A stretch of 64,000 nt of DNA from Dastarcus helophoroides (taxonomy: Eukaryota; Arthropoda; Insecta; Coleoptera; Bothrideridae): contig CM053337.1 of NCBI GenBank assembly GCA_028583605.1, positions 22,150,264-22,214,263 of the forward strand, in the 5' to 3' direction. The translations under genes were made by a program, and so were the position numbers. This document shows positions 10,005 through 22,439 of this stretch, one piece after another. The notes beneath the pieces were generated by a model. That model saw only the letters and a program-made list of their open reading frames with translations, was not told the origin of the DNA and did not search any database. Numbering within the stretch: the first letter of the stretch is position 1; each line of letters opens with the position of its first letter.

Positions 10005-11755
10005 ACAAAAATGTTGAACTTTTATCTAGCCAGAGAAGTGCTCTATCTGCATCTAGTGGAGAAATATACTTTCCTACTACTGCCGGATCATCAGAATCAA
10101 AAAAAACAAGAGGAAGTTATAATATTCTCAGTGATAGAGTTGTAGCTACTTTCGATCGATGTAAAGTAAGTGACAGAGATGCTGTATTTATAATAACTGC
10201 TATCTGTCAATCACTTATTGATATAAACCTACTAGATGTGGATATTAACTCTTTGATTATCAATCGATCATCTATTCGAAGACAACGACAAACTCTGCGA
10301 GAGTCAAAATCAATAGAAATAAAAAAACACTTCCAAGACTTGAATTTATCATCTATTGTTGTACACTGGGACGGAAAATTATTACCTAATTTGTTAAATA
10401 CCGAAACCGTTCATCGATTACCAGTGATAATTACGTCAGAGGGCAAAGAAATTATGTTAGGTGTACCAACGAGTGAAGATGGGACTGGAAAGGCACAAGC
10501 TACTATTATTCACGAAACATTGCTGGATTGGGGATTCGACACTTCTGTCAAAGCGATATCCTGTGATACTACTGCTTCAAATTTAGGCATTCGAAATGGT
10601 GCTGCTGCATTACTGGAGAAATTATTAGAGAGAGATTTATTATATCTTCCGTGTAGGCATCACATTTTCGAAATTGTCCTAAGATATGTGTTCGAAGCTG
10701 TTTTTCCAAATACTGTTGGGCCAAATGTTCCACTTTTTATCAGATTTCAAAAGCAATGGGAAACTTTGAATAAACTGAATTACAAAACAGGATTAGATGA
10801 TCCAAGAAATAAAAACGAGTTAACAGTAGAAAAAATTAGGTCTATAAAAACTTTTGCCACTGAAGTTCTGACAACAAAGCTGCCTCGTGATGATTACAAA
10901 GAGTTTTTGGAGCTTACTCTAGTCTTCATTGGTGTTATCCCAGAAAAATTTAGTTATCGTAAGCCAGGAGCTTGCCATCATGCACGGTGGATGGCAAAAG
11001 CTATTTACGTGCTGAAAATGTACCTGTTTCGTGAACAGTTATCGTTAAAAAAAGGTGAAGACAATAAACTTCGACAAATATGTGTTTTTGTGACAACTGT
11101 TTATGTTAAAGCTTGGTATTTATCATCTAATAGTGTAAAAGCTCCGTACCATGATCTACAATTTATAAAAGAGCTACACAACTTTAAGGCGATCAACAGT
11201 AATCTTGCTACTGTAGCAATTAATAGATTTATGAATCATCTATGGTACTTATCGCCAGAGTTAGCGATCATCGCAATTTTCGATGAAGATGTTCCATTAG
11301 AAACCAAATTAAAAATTGTGGCTAAGCTGCATACAGAAGAAGACAAGATTTCAATTGATATTATTCCGGAAGAAGAGCTGGATTATACTAGTGAAAAATG
11401 TAGCGTAAAACGCTTTCAAAGCAAGAATATAAACGATTTATTGTACAACGATGTCGATTTTTTTGTAACTGCAGAATCGATCAAATGTTTTGAAAGATTT
11501 GAGTTACAAACAGAATTTTTACAAATTCATCCTTCTGAATGGGCTGAAAATGAAAGCTACAAAACTGCATTACGGTTTGTCGAAAAACTATCGGTTGTAA
11601 ATGACTGTGCTGAGAGAGGAGTTAAACTAGTGCAAGATTTTTGTAAACATTATACCAAAGATGAAAAACAAATGCAATTTGTATTACAATTAGTTAAAGA
11701 TCATCGTCAAATGTTTCCTGATGCGCTAAAAAAAACTTATGTAACAACTTCATAA
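10005..11755 (+). CDS. hAT-like transposase, exon 2 (catalytic region)
   Basis: The open frame can be traced from 9986 (TTG) to TAA 11753-11755, but the true 5' edge is probably the splice acceptor at 10004. Counting from 9986 as residue 1, candidate catalytic acidic residues are D129 in VHWDGK, D194 in ISCDTTASN, and possibly E543 in NDCAERGV. A CxxH motif is at 223-226 (LPCRHHIFEI) and HHARWMAK is at 331-338. This order (D, D, CxxH, RW, late acidic residue) is that of an RNase-H-fold transposase of hAT type. A classical C-terminal hATC dimerisation signature is not obvious. The exon itself has no stops over 583 codons, in contrast to exon 1, so inactivation may be recent. AATAAA at 11822-11827 could be its polyadenylation signal. 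The choice of E543 is inference. Confidence 0.85.
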
Positions 11756-11821
11756 AAGCATGTGATTAAAAAAAAAAAATGATAATATTGGTATTTTCTT
11801 TCAAGTCATTGAAATTTTAAT

Positions 11822-11827
11822 AATAAA
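11822..11827 (+). terminator. Putative polyadenylation signal of the transposase gene
   Basis: AATAAA lies 67 bases after the transposase stop and before the right inverted repeat. In such AT-rich DNA the hexamer can occur by chance. Confidence 0.4.
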
Positions 11828-11894
11828 TTTTTTCAATTCATTAATACTTTTCTTTCAGAGCATACGTCAAGGTAAGAAAATTCGTTTGAAATAT

Positions 11895-12293
11895 AAATTA
11901 TAACTCTTTTTTCATTTTTGAATCATAAAATGACGATAAAAACGAAAAAAACCATTAGATTGACTAGAACTTTTATTTTAACCTCGAATAACTTTTAAAC
12001 CAGTCAAATTAGCCAAAAATCACAAGAGACCTTTTTTGTAGAGCGGTAAATTTTCTATAAAAATAATTATTTGTCGACATGATATGTTTATTAGTTTATG
12101 GGATAAAAAATTCCAAAGTATTAACAGAACTTTTCCTATTTATTTCCATCTAAAACTTTGGCTATCGGGGGGGCCGGGTTGATATTAAAATTAAGAGCTA
12201 TAACTTGGCATGAATTTTTTTTTATATATTTGGAACCGATTTAGGACTATCGGGGAAAAAAATTCGAACATTTTCTAAATAAGGACCACCCTA
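11895..12293 (-). repeat. Right terminal inverted repeat (~399 bp)
   Basis: Reverse complement of 8543-8942. It ends GGACCACCCTA immediately before the GTACACAT duplication. Confidence 0.92.
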
Positions 12294-12301
12294 GTACACA
12301 T
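12294..12301. repeat. Target-site duplication, right
   Basis: GTACACAT, identical to 8535-8542. Confidence 0.9.
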
Positions 12302-13121
12302 ATGTAACTTGATATTTCCTTTAGGAATAATCAAGAAAAAAATTGGGTTGCTATTTAAAAAAAATTGTCGATGACGTCATCTCCTAAATTTGGGGCATTC
12401 TATATAAAATTTTCCTACATTACAAAAAGCGCAAATTAAAATATTAATCCGAGAATATTTCCAAAAAAAAACTGTCTTTGATTTACTGTATTTAGTCCAA
12501 GTTATAGACTAGCACTAACGATTGGTCGTCTCCACCTCATGTAAATATTAGCCCCCGATTATGAATTACTCGTGTGATATTCTGAAAGCACACGGCTTTT
12601 CATTTAATGCTACCCCTCATCCATAAACTAACATTCTATTTGTATTTACTTTACGTTACGGAATCACGAGATTTCTACGCCATTTCCATACAAATGGGTT
12701 CTTCAGCATACGACAAAACTGCATCTGAATTATTTGAAATATATCTCGACATTAGTCGCGTATAACGTTGGTGATATTTCATGCGAGGGGCCATCGCATT
12801 TTCCTTCTATGATGAAAATCTGCGGGATTAGCAGACCAAAACATCACATTTTAAAGTCTCCATTAATATTATTACTCCATACATGTCGAGAGCTCTCGCT
12901 AATGGAGTAAAATTTTAAGGGAAAAATGATTTCTATCCCTATTTCATACTGCATGTTAAATCAAAATTGTTTTGTTGCTTTCAAGCCGAGTTGCTTCACA
13001 CTGCATGCAAACCTGTACTCTTTTATAACCAAATAGTAAATAATTTTGAAAATATAAAACGTTGTAGTTACTCTTCAGCTTCAGAGATTCCAGAGATGGC
13101 AAATGACAGTACTAGTAATCT
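12302..13121. other. Intergenic DNA, no gene seen
   Basis: Balanced, non-satellite sequence. Isolated words of interest are TGACGTCA at about 12373 and a TATATAAAA at about 12403, but no open frame or transcript structure follows. ATTACTCCATACATG near 12870 is echoed by AATGGAGTAA near 12900 as a small inverted pair. Confidence 0.4.
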
Positions 13122-13268
13122 TTAGAGAGATACTAGTATCTCTCTGAAGATGATAGCTTGGCTGTCGAGCAACGTCTGTTGTGTTTTTTAATCTTTCTTG
13201 GTTTCAGGGGACAAGTTTTATATTTCAATTTTTGAAGACAACCAAGGACCAGTCCGTTCCATCAAAAA
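13122..13268 (+). mobile_element. FBH foldback repeat, right arm with complete terminus
   Basis: Starts in the central palindrome (TAGAGAGATACTAGTATCTC), then CTGAAGATGATAGCTTGGCTGTCGA. The GAAACGCGTTAGAGC core is deleted to GAGCAACG. The arm continues to GGACCAGTCCGTTCCATCAA. Confidence 0.85.
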
Positions 13269-13269
13269 A

Positions 13270-13400
13270 TGAAGCATAGGCGCAGCTAGAATAGGGCAGG
13301 TAGGACGCTTGCCCCCCCCCCCCCCCCCCCACTAGCTTATGCAGTTAAACGAAAATTTATATTCAACTGAGAAAACTTTCTCTAAAAAATTTCCATTTGA
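13270..13400. repeat. Transposon-end-like segment with poly-C tract
   Basis: GCATAGGCGCAGCTAG is followed by GGACGCTTG and a run of 19 C (13312-13330), then AGTTAAACGAAAATTTATATTCAAC. The last word recurs near 31106, 51365 and 41240 (TCAAACGAAAATATATTCA and variants), so it is part of a dispersed element shared with the hAT-type copies. Confidence 0.5.
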
Positions 13401-13894
13401 CAAAATTCGCCCTTCTTTAAGCTACTGACATGTTCTCGAAATTACAACTTATTTCTCAAAATTCGTCCTTTTTCAAAAATTTCATTCGAAATTTCAACTC
13501 GATATATTTCATCACAATCCGACCTAAGTCAAAATTTCGAATTTTAATCTCAAAATTCGTTCGTTTTATTTTTCGAAATTCCACCATTTCTGAAAATTTA
13601 ATTTTTCTGGAAACTTCGACTTCTCTTTAAATTTTGATTTTCTAATAATTTTGACTTCTTTATCAAGATTTACCTTTTTTCTCAAAATTTGATCGATTTT
13701 TTGATAAAAATATTAATTTGGAAATTTTTATAATGACTTATTCCTTAAAATTTCGACGTTTATCTCAATATTGAACATTTTCTGACGTAGGGTGGGGCAG
13801 ATCAGGGCGCATGTGTGCCTCTTATTCAAGAAGTCAAAAGAAAATTTTAAAAATTATATTTTTCTTATAATTTGTTCTTTTTCCAAAATTTCGA
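13401..13894. repeat. T-rich degenerate satellite
   Basis: AAATTTCGAC-type words; no gene seen. The segment GTAGGGTGGGGCAGATCAGGG (about 13788-13807) is an isolated GC-richer insertion of unknown origin. Confidence 0.5.
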
Positions 13895-15090
13895 CAAATA
13901 TTGACTTTATGAAGAATTTCTAATGTTTATTAAATTTCTACTTTTTTCTCAAACATTTTTTTTTTATTATTTCTTAAAGGAAAAAAATCGAAATTTACAG
14001 AAAAAAACGACAATAATTCTAGAAATTACATTTTTCTCAAAATTTGTCCTTTTTCCAAAATTTCAACAAAATTTGACTCTCTCTGAAAAATTTCGAATTT
14101 TTACTAAATTTCGACTTTTTTCTCAAACATATCGATCTTTTTTTTTATTTTTCAAGGGAAATAAATCGAAATTTGCAGACAACAACGAATTTAAAAAACA
14201 GAAATTCTATAAATTACATTTTTTTTCAAAATTTATCCTCTTTCCAAAATTTCGACAAAATTTGACTGTCTTTGAAGGATTTTGAATGTTTACCAAATTT
14301 CGATTTTTTTATCAAACATTTCGTTCTTATTTTTTTGCTTTTCAAGGGAAAAAAATCAAAATTTGCAGAAAAAATAAAACAAATTTAAAAAACAGAAATT
14401 CTAGAAATTACATTTATCTGAAAACTTCCCTTTTTTCCGAAATTTCGACAACATTTGACTCTCTCTGAAGAATTTCTAATGTTTACTAAACTTCAACTTT
14501 TTTCTCAAACATTTCGATCTTTTTTTTTGTTTTTCAAGGGACAAAAATTGAAATTTGCAGACAAAAACGAATTTAAAAAACAGAAATTCTATAAATTACA
14601 TGTTTTTCAAAATTTATCCTCTTTCCAAAATTTCGACAAAATTTGACTGCCTCTGAAGAATTTCTTATGTTTACTAAACTTCAACTTTTTTCTCAAACAT
14701 TTCGTTCTTATTTTTTTGCTTTTCAAGGGAAAAAAATCAAAATTTGCAGAAAAAAAAACAAATTTAAAAAACAGAAATTCTAGAAATTACATTTTTCTCA
14801 AAACTTGTCCTTTTTCCGAAATTTCGACAACATTTGACTCTCTCTGAAGAATTTCGAATGTTTACTAAACTTCGACTATTTTCTCAAACAGTTCGATCTT
14901 TTTTTTTATTTTTCAAGGGAAAAAAATCGAAATTTGTAAAAAACAACGAACTGAAATGACAGAAATTATAGAAATTAGATTTTTCTTAAAATTTGTCCTT
15001 TTTCCAAAATTTCGACAAAATTTGACTCTCTCTAAAGAATTTCGAATGTTTACCAAACTTCGACTCTTTTCTCAAATATTTCGATCTTTC
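13895..15090. repeat. 190-bp tandem satellite, ~6.5 monomers
   Basis: The word CGACTTTTTTCTCAAACAT and variants recurs at 13938, 14112, 14301, 14493, 14682, 14873 and 15061, a spacing of 188-192 after the shorter first unit. Each monomer carries TTTTCAAGGGAAAAAAATC, AATTTAAAAAACAGAAATTC, TTACATTTTTCTCAAAA and TTTGACTCTCTCTGAAG in that order. Monomers differ by substitutions and short indels. The open frames here merely follow the monomer. Confidence 0.88.
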
Positions 15091-15095
15091 TTTTT

Positions 15096-15564
<469 letters not shown>

Positions 15565-17080
15565 CCAGGATTTTCGTTCGGGGAGGGTCCAACTCCCCCC
15601 TTTTTTTTATCTTAGAAAATTAAACTTCTTCAGTAATGAAAAATGTAAAGATAAAGTTGAGTTGTTAAATCAATAAACGTCTTGGTCTTTTACTTAGTGC
15701 TCATTTTTTACTTTTGCGAAAAATTTCCAATCTTAACTTCGACATTTGAACTATAATTTGAAACTCAAGTTTGACTTCAGTCTCGATATTTAAATCTTTC
15801 AAATCTAGTCTATCTCGACATTTTGAAAAAAATTAGAATTACCCAGTATTTTTTTCAAAATACGTGATTTTTGAACTTTTCAGAACAGCTTCAAATTTTA
15901 GATCAAATACGAAATTAGGAATATTAGACATTAAAGATAAAATTTAAAAAATTCAATAGAAGCTTCCATTTTAATTTGTAATTTCGATTTTTGTCGAAAC
16001 TTTAAATTTATTTTAAAAAGGAAAAGGGTGAATCTAAAAATCTTCAAGAAAAGTAGAAATTTGGACGAAAAATTAAAAGGATGAAAAAAGAAAAGAACTT
16101 TATCAAACAAAATCCAGAAGCTTCGAAGTTAAAGTCTATTTTTTTTAAAACTAAAAATGTTGAGTTTACCGAAATATTTAGAAAAAATTTAAATATTGAG
16201 AAAAAACCGAAAATTTTCTGATGAATCAAAAATGTTGGGTTTAAATTAGATTTTTTTTTTAAAGTAGAAATTTCGTGACTAGAATTAAAATTTAAAAAAA
16301 TTAAAGCACACAATTTTTAGTGCAAAGCGAAAAATTTAGAAAAGAAATAATAAAACTGAAATTTTAAAATAAAGATCTTTAGAAAAAATTAAAATTTTAA
16401 CCAAAAAAATGCGAACATCATAAAAAATATTTCTGGTTAAACTGAAAATTTTAAGAAAAACGAAATTTATAAAATTATTTTTTTAGAAATTTTGATTTTA
16501 AAGTCGAAATGAAAAAATAAAAATGTTAATATTTCTAAATTATTTCAAAATGTCTTAAAAACATTAAAAGTTGGAATTTCAAATGAAAATTTCGTTTAAA
16601 TAAAAGGAAAATTAAAAGTCCAAACTTGAATTTAAAAAAGAGTTTATACTTTTTAAATTAAAATAAATATTTTGAAAATAATGGCAAAATGCCTATAAAT
16701 ATGTTTATCAAAAGAGAGAGATCTCTGAAAAAGTTGAAATGTTGAATTTAAATAAAAAATTAAAAGTTAAAAGAATTTTACAAAAGAAGTTGATATTTCG
16801 AAAATTTCTAAAAATAATCGAAATTTACAAAAACGTTGCATTATATAGAAAATTTATGAATCAAAAGTAAAACATTTTTGAGAAAAAACACCAGAATTCT
16901 GCAAAAAATTATTTTATACGTCCTTGGAATTTATAAAAATAAATTAATGAAATCAATTATGTGCTTACAGAGACGTAAAATTGAAGAAAATAATTTAGAA
17001 TTTTCAATTTAAACTCGGAATTTTGTTAAATTATCGAAATGTTTAGAAAATATTCTTCAGAAAATATAAGAAGACGCATT
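15565..17080. repeat. Short unique piece then degenerate satellite (A-rich after ~15880)
   Basis: 15565-15700 carries GGGGAGGGTCC followed by AACTCCCCCC, an element-end-like GC patch. From about 15720 the DNA is drifted AAATTT/TCGA satellite, A-rich on the plus strand from about 15880. No gene is seen; the minus-strand frame 16044-16313 is a satellite translation. Confidence 0.55.
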
Positions 17081-17610
17081 AATTATTTTTACGAATTCGT
17101 CTCTTTTATTTTTTTTTTTCATTTTGGTAATTAGTAAAAATAAGGAATAAAATCTAGCGACCTTAACATTATATAAATTTGACAAATAAAAACTTGAAAC
17201 TTACCAAAGAAATATTTCCTAATATCCATTTTAAGCTCACGTATTTAACTTAACACCAATCAAGAGTCGACTTGTCGACTAATTCTTAACTCGTACCATA
17301 ATCATGATTTGTATTGTATTTCCTATGGCAATTCGGCAATATGAAATATGAGCTAATATAATAAACGAGATTAGGTATAAAAATATCTCCTTTGACTGCA
17401 ATACCGCTTCTGCACGTACGTGACGATTGAAGCATATATTGGGAAGCCTTGAGCTTATTGCCAATTTTTCTTAAAATGCCTACATGGCGATTTTGCTTAT
17501 CATAAACTTATAGTAGTTGGCAATTTCGGAAATTATTTACATGCTTAAATATACAATCAACCATTTTTCTATTAATATTTCAATTCGTATCATTGTAAAT
17601 TTTTTGGGGA
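17081..17610. other. Intergenic DNA, no gene seen
   Basis: More balanced composition than its surroundings, with GAGTCGACTTGTCGACTAATTC near 17266 forming a small palindrome. Open frames on both strands of about 60 codons lack recognisable motifs. Confidence 0.35.
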
Positions 17611-17621
17611 ATATACATTTC

Positions 17622-17652
17622 GGGGGGGGTCCGGACCCCTTGGACCCCCCCC
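17622..17652. repeat. G/C hairpin: GGGGGGGGTCC / GGACCCCCCCC
   Basis: Perfect 11-bp inverted arms at 17622-17632 and 17642-17652 around a spacer that itself starts GGACCCC. Pure-G and pure-C runs of this kind are rare in this AT-rich window and mark the edge of an inserted element next to the microsatellite. Confidence 0.75.
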
Positions 17653-17666
17653 TGGCTACGTGCTTG

Positions 17667-18036
<370 letters not shown>

Positions 18037-18570
18037 AGTCTAAATTTTCAGAATTTAATAAAACCGAAATTTGGATATTTTTCCCAAAATCCGTCTTTTT
18101 TGGCAAATTTGAAATTTATCTTAAAACCCCATCCTGTATGTTCCCAGAAATCTGAATATTTTCCTGGTAAGCCGTATCTTTTTTAAAATTTAGATTTTTT
18201 TTCAAGATTCATTTTTTCATAAACGGTTATTCTCGAAATTGGACTTCATACAGTTTGAATTTTTTCTGGAAAATTTCGATCTTTGATGTTTCATTTGGTA
18301 ACTTTTTTAGGTATGTCGACTGTTGTTCAGGGATTTCTATTTTAAATTCCTTTATTTTTATTACCATCAGGTTTTTTTGAAGATTTCGTTCTTTTAGAAT
18401 TTGATTTTTCGGAAATTTTGACAGGTTTCTTAAAATTTGCCTTTTCCCGATATTTTAATTTTAAAATTCGATACTCGACTTTGCTAAAAATTTTGAATAT
18501 TTCTCTTAAAATTAGTTTAAATTCATCTTGTTCGAAATTTCGACTTTATTCCCAAAATTTTACTTTTTGA
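18037..18570. repeat. T-rich degenerate satellite
   Basis: TTTCGAC/AAATTT words, strongly drifted; no gene seen. Confidence 0.5.
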
Positions 18571-18754
18571 ACTCTGAACAAATTGAAATACAAAACTTGT
18601 TCCCTGAAACCAGGAAAAACACAACAAAGGTAGCTTGGCTGTCGAAACGCCTTAGAGCAACCTTTGTTGTGCTTTTTCATCTTTCTTGGCTTTAGGGGAC
18701 AAGTTTTGTATTTCAGTTTTTGCAGATAACCAAGGACTAGTCTGTTCCACCAAA
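18571..18754 (+). mobile_element. FBH foldback repeat, left arm truncated, loop collapsed
   Basis: The left arm begins at about 18571 and keeps AATTGAAATACAAAACTTG; the right arm starts at AGCTTGGCTGTCGAAACG and reaches the terminus GGACTAGTCTGTTCCACCAA. The flank ACTTTTTGAACT on the left resembles ACTTTTGAACTT after the right end, a possible 11-12 bp target duplication with one indel. Confidence 0.85.
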
Positions 18755-21700
18755 ACTTTTGAACTTTACCGAAATTCTCCCACTTTTCTGAATATTTGTC
18801 TTTTTTTTTAATTTTGACTTTTTTAAATTTGATTTGATTTTTTCGAAAATTAGAAACTTTTTTCAATACATTTTTTAATTTCGAAAGTTTTTGAAAATTT
18901 CCCCATTCATTCAATTTTCTATTTTTTTTTATTTTGACATTTCGAAAATCGCTTTTTTCAGTTCTATGACTATTTGTCAATATTTTCATTTTTAACTTTA
19001 TCCGATTTTTTTTTTTCAGAATTTCGACTGATTTTTTTTATTTTAACGTTTTGTAAAATGTGACATTTCTCAAACATCTTTTTTACAATTTCTAGTTTTT
19101 GGAAAAATTTGCCTTTTTCATTTTTGAAAATTCATCTATTTTTCATATTGTTAAAAGTTTTAAAGCATTATTATTTGTCAACAATTTATATTTTTCAAAT
19201 TGTGTAGTTTATTTTAAAGACTCAATATTTAGTCTTTTTTACAATTAAATACAAAATTTCTGCAAAACTTCTATATTTTTGAAAATTGTGACCTTTTGAA
19301 AATTTTTGCCTTTTGCATTTTTCAAAATTTTCGGATTTATTCAACATTTTAACATTTTGATTTTAAAATTTTAACTTTAAAAAATTTAGAATTGTTTTGC
19401 CATCTCGCATTATTTTTAAAATTTTCGAACTAAACATTTCGACTGTTTGTCAAAATTTCATTATTTTTTAGATTTTGGACCTTTTTTGTTTGTCAGCTTA
19501 GAATTGCATTTTCGAATTTTATTGAAATAAAAGTAAAAGAGTAAATAAATATTTATTTAGGAAAATTCAAAATCTTCAAAAAAAGAATTAGTTGAAACAT
19601 TGAATGTTTAGAAAAATCCAAAAAAAGTCGAAATTCTAAGGAAAGGTGAAATTCTCCACAGTCAAAAATTTACAAAAAAAGTCAAAATTTTGAAAAATTT
19701 CGAAGCTTTCATAGAAAGTTAAAATTCCAAAAAAACAACATTTTAAAAACACATTAATTCCCGAAAAAAAGTTTTAGATTTTAAAGTCAAAATTTTGAAA
19801 AATTTCGAAGCCTTCATAGAAGGTTAAAACTTCCAAAAAAACCAAAATTTTTAAAACTCGCAAAATTTTCGAAAAAAAGTTGAGATTTAAAAAAAATAGT
19901 CCAAAATTTAAAAATTATTTGAAATTATGAAAACATCTCAAGATTTAAAAACAATGAAGAATTTTCAGTAAAATCTTCTAAAAACCCAAATTTTCGAAAA
20001 GCCCAAATTTTAAATAAAATCAAAATTACCAAAACTTTCGACATTTTTTTAGGTAAGACTCCGAAAAAAATTGAAACATAACAATCATTAAAAAGGATTT
20101 TAATTAGAAAATGTCGATAGTTTCAAAGAAAAAAAGCCAAAATATTGGAAGTATCGACATTTTGAAACAAGTTCTTTTCGAAATAAATTAAAAATTTAAA
20201 AATGCAACAAATGCTTGCACAATAATCCGAAATTTTAATAAGAATCAATAAAAAGGAAAGTGGAAATTCTCTAAATAGTCAAAATTTCCAGAAAAGCCAA
20301 ATTTTAATCTCAGAAGCTTTCATAGAAAAATAAAACTTCCAAAAAAATTCAGGATTACAAAAAAATCAATATTTAAAAAATGACCAAATTTTCGAAAGAA
20401 AAGTTTAAAATTTAAAAGATAGCATGAAATTTAAAAAATATCGAAATTTATGTAGAAATGTCCAAAAAAAAGTAATTTTTAGTGAAATCTCCTAAACACC
20501 CAAATTCCAAAAAAAGGTCAAAACTATCAAAAATTTCGAGATTTTTGTTTACTAAAATTTCAAGAAAAAAGTTAAAAAGTCGCAAATCTTAGAAAAAAAA
20601 TCATTTTAAAAAAATGTCGAAGTTTTCAAAAAGGTCAAAATATTGAAAAACATCGACATATTGAAAAATAATCAAATTTTGGAAATGAAACAAAAACTTT
20701 AAAATGCAACAAAATGTTTGCAAAATAATCCAAATTTTCAACAAGAGTCGATAAAAAGAAATCGATATTTTAAAGGTCAAAATTTTAAAAAACAACGAAA
20801 TTTCGAAACATTTCTAAATCTTGATAGAAAATTAGGATTTAAAAGAGATCAAACTTTTGAAAAATAATGTCAGCATTTTAAAAAGTTACTGTAAAAAGTC
20901 GATCTTTTCAAAAAAATTATGGATTTTGATAAAATGAAAAAAATTTCAAAAAAATGTTTACGAAAGTTGAAATTTTGGAAAATAATTTGAATTTTAGAAA
21001 AAATCAGATTTTTTAAAAAATATAGAGATTTAAAAAAATAAAGCATTTTTAGTTAAATTTTCAAAAAAAGCCGAAACTTTCGAAGAGCCTAAATACTAAA
21101 GGAAACTGAAAATTTTCCAAAAAATTCTAAACGTTCATAAAAAGAGGAAAAGTAAAAATGTTGAAAAACATAAAATTTTGGTAAATTTAAATTTAAAAAA
21201 AAAATTAAATGTCATTTTTTTAAAAGGTAAAATTTTTGATTAATTTCAATTTTAAAAAAATCGAAAATTTTATAAAGCAGCAAGTGTCAAATAAATTCGA
21301 AATTTTGCAAAATAGTTTAAAATGTCAAAAAGAGTCGACATTTTAAGAAAATGTCGCGATTTAAACAACTATAAATTTTCGAAAGTCGAAATATTTAAGA
21401 ATTTAAAAAATTTCCAGTGTTTTCAAACAAGTAAAATATTTTCGAAGTTTAAATTTGGAAAAACGTGGGTATTTTAGAATATGAAATCCACATTTTTAAA
21501 AGCAAACAGAAAAAAAAAACAATTTTTGTTAAAAGACAGAAATTTTAAAAAACTCCAAATTTTGAAAGTTGACAATCTTAAAAAACCCAAATTTTGATAA
21601 GAAGTCGAAATTTCCTAAAAAAAGTCTATATTTTGGAATAAAATCGAAATCTTGAAAAAATAGGATTTTTTTAAAAACTGGATATTTTAAAAAATCTTCG

Positions 21701-22180
21701 GTGGCAAGCTTTCTAAAAAATCTAGAATTTTCGAAAAAGATAGATTTAAAAAACAATAAAAATTATCAGAAACGTCGAAACTATCAAAATTTTCACAAAA
21801 AGTTGAAATTTTGAAAAAAAGGAAAATGTTAAAAAATGTCGAAAGCTTGGACCATTGACAATTGTATAAAAATAATGTTAAAGTGAAAGTTTTGAAAAAG
21901 TCGAAATTTTAATAAAAAATTCAAAATTTGAAAATAAAATGGGTATCATAGAAAAATTCAGTAAAAAAACTCGACATTTTGATTTTTCAGAAAAGTTAAA
22001 ATTTTGGAAATTTTAAATGAAAAAAGTTGAAATATTCAAAAAGTCACATTTTTCAAAAAGGTGAACTGTTCGATAAGTCGAATAAGATTAAAAAAGATCG
22101 AAAGTTTCAGTAAAGTGGAAGTTTTCAAAATAAATAAAAAATTAAAAAAGTTTCAGTCTTCGGAAAAGTTGAAACTTTCA
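18755..22180. repeat. Degenerate satellite; strand switch near 19520
   Basis: T-rich to about 19520 and A-rich afterwards (AAAAGTCGAAATTTTGAAAA words). Blocks such as GAAGCTTTCATAGAAAGTTAAA recur near 19704, 19808 and 20308, showing weak higher-order periodicity. No gene seen. Confidence 0.55.
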
Positions 22181-22195
22181 AAAGAATTGAAATTT

Positions 22196-22384
22196 TAAAA
22201 GTTGAAACTTTGGAAAAAGTCGAAACTTTGGAAAAAGTCGAAACTTTGGAAAAAGTCGAAACTTTGGAAAAAGTCGAAACTTTCGAAAAAGTCGAAACTT
22301 TGGAAAAAGTCGAAACTTTCGGAAAAGTCGAAACTTTCGAAAAAGTCGAAACTTCGGAAAAAGTCGAAACTTCGGAAAAATTAA
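22196..22384. repeat. 18-bp tandem repeat, ~10 copies
   Basis: Near-perfect units of GAAACTTTGGAAAAAGTC, with TTTGG/TTTCG/TTCGG variation in the middle. Two plus-strand frames are open and encode KLWKKS and EKVETL periods. They have no flanking coding context and are rejected as genes. The 18-base unit looks like a recent expansion of the surrounding satellite word. Confidence 0.93.
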
Positions 22385-22439
22385 AATGTTAGAAAAAGAC
22401 TAAATATAAAAAGGCAGAAATTTAAATAAAACTATACTT

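Larger units (their letters stand above)
8543..12293 (+). mobile_element. hAT-like DNA transposon with long terminal inverted repeats
   Basis: The element is bounded by TAGGGTGGTCC at the left and its exact complement GGACCACCCTA at the right. It is flanked by a perfect 8-bp target-site duplication GTACACAT (8535-8542 and 12294-12301). The inverted repeats extend about 400 bases each. Inside lies a two-exon transposase gene in plus orientation. The 8-bp duplication, the CxxH motif and the downstream A-R-W motif fit the hAT superfamily. Eight-base duplications also occur in P and some other superfamilies, so the superfamily label is probable rather than certain. Arms and duplication are nearly intact, indicating fairly recent insertion, yet the gene carries stop codons. 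Confidence 0.9.

Noticed and set aside
12366..12410. TGACGTCA element followed by a TATA-like box as a promoter
   Set aside because: Nothing transcribable follows, and both words are short enough to arise by chance.
17279..17464. 61-residue minus-strand frame
   Set aside because: No motif, no conserved neighbours, and a short frame in AT-rich intergenic DNA.
22202..22392. KLWKKSK or EKVETL repeat peptide
   Set aside because: Two overlapping frames of an 18-bp tandem repeat, each 60 codons, with satellite on both sides and no promoter or splice context.
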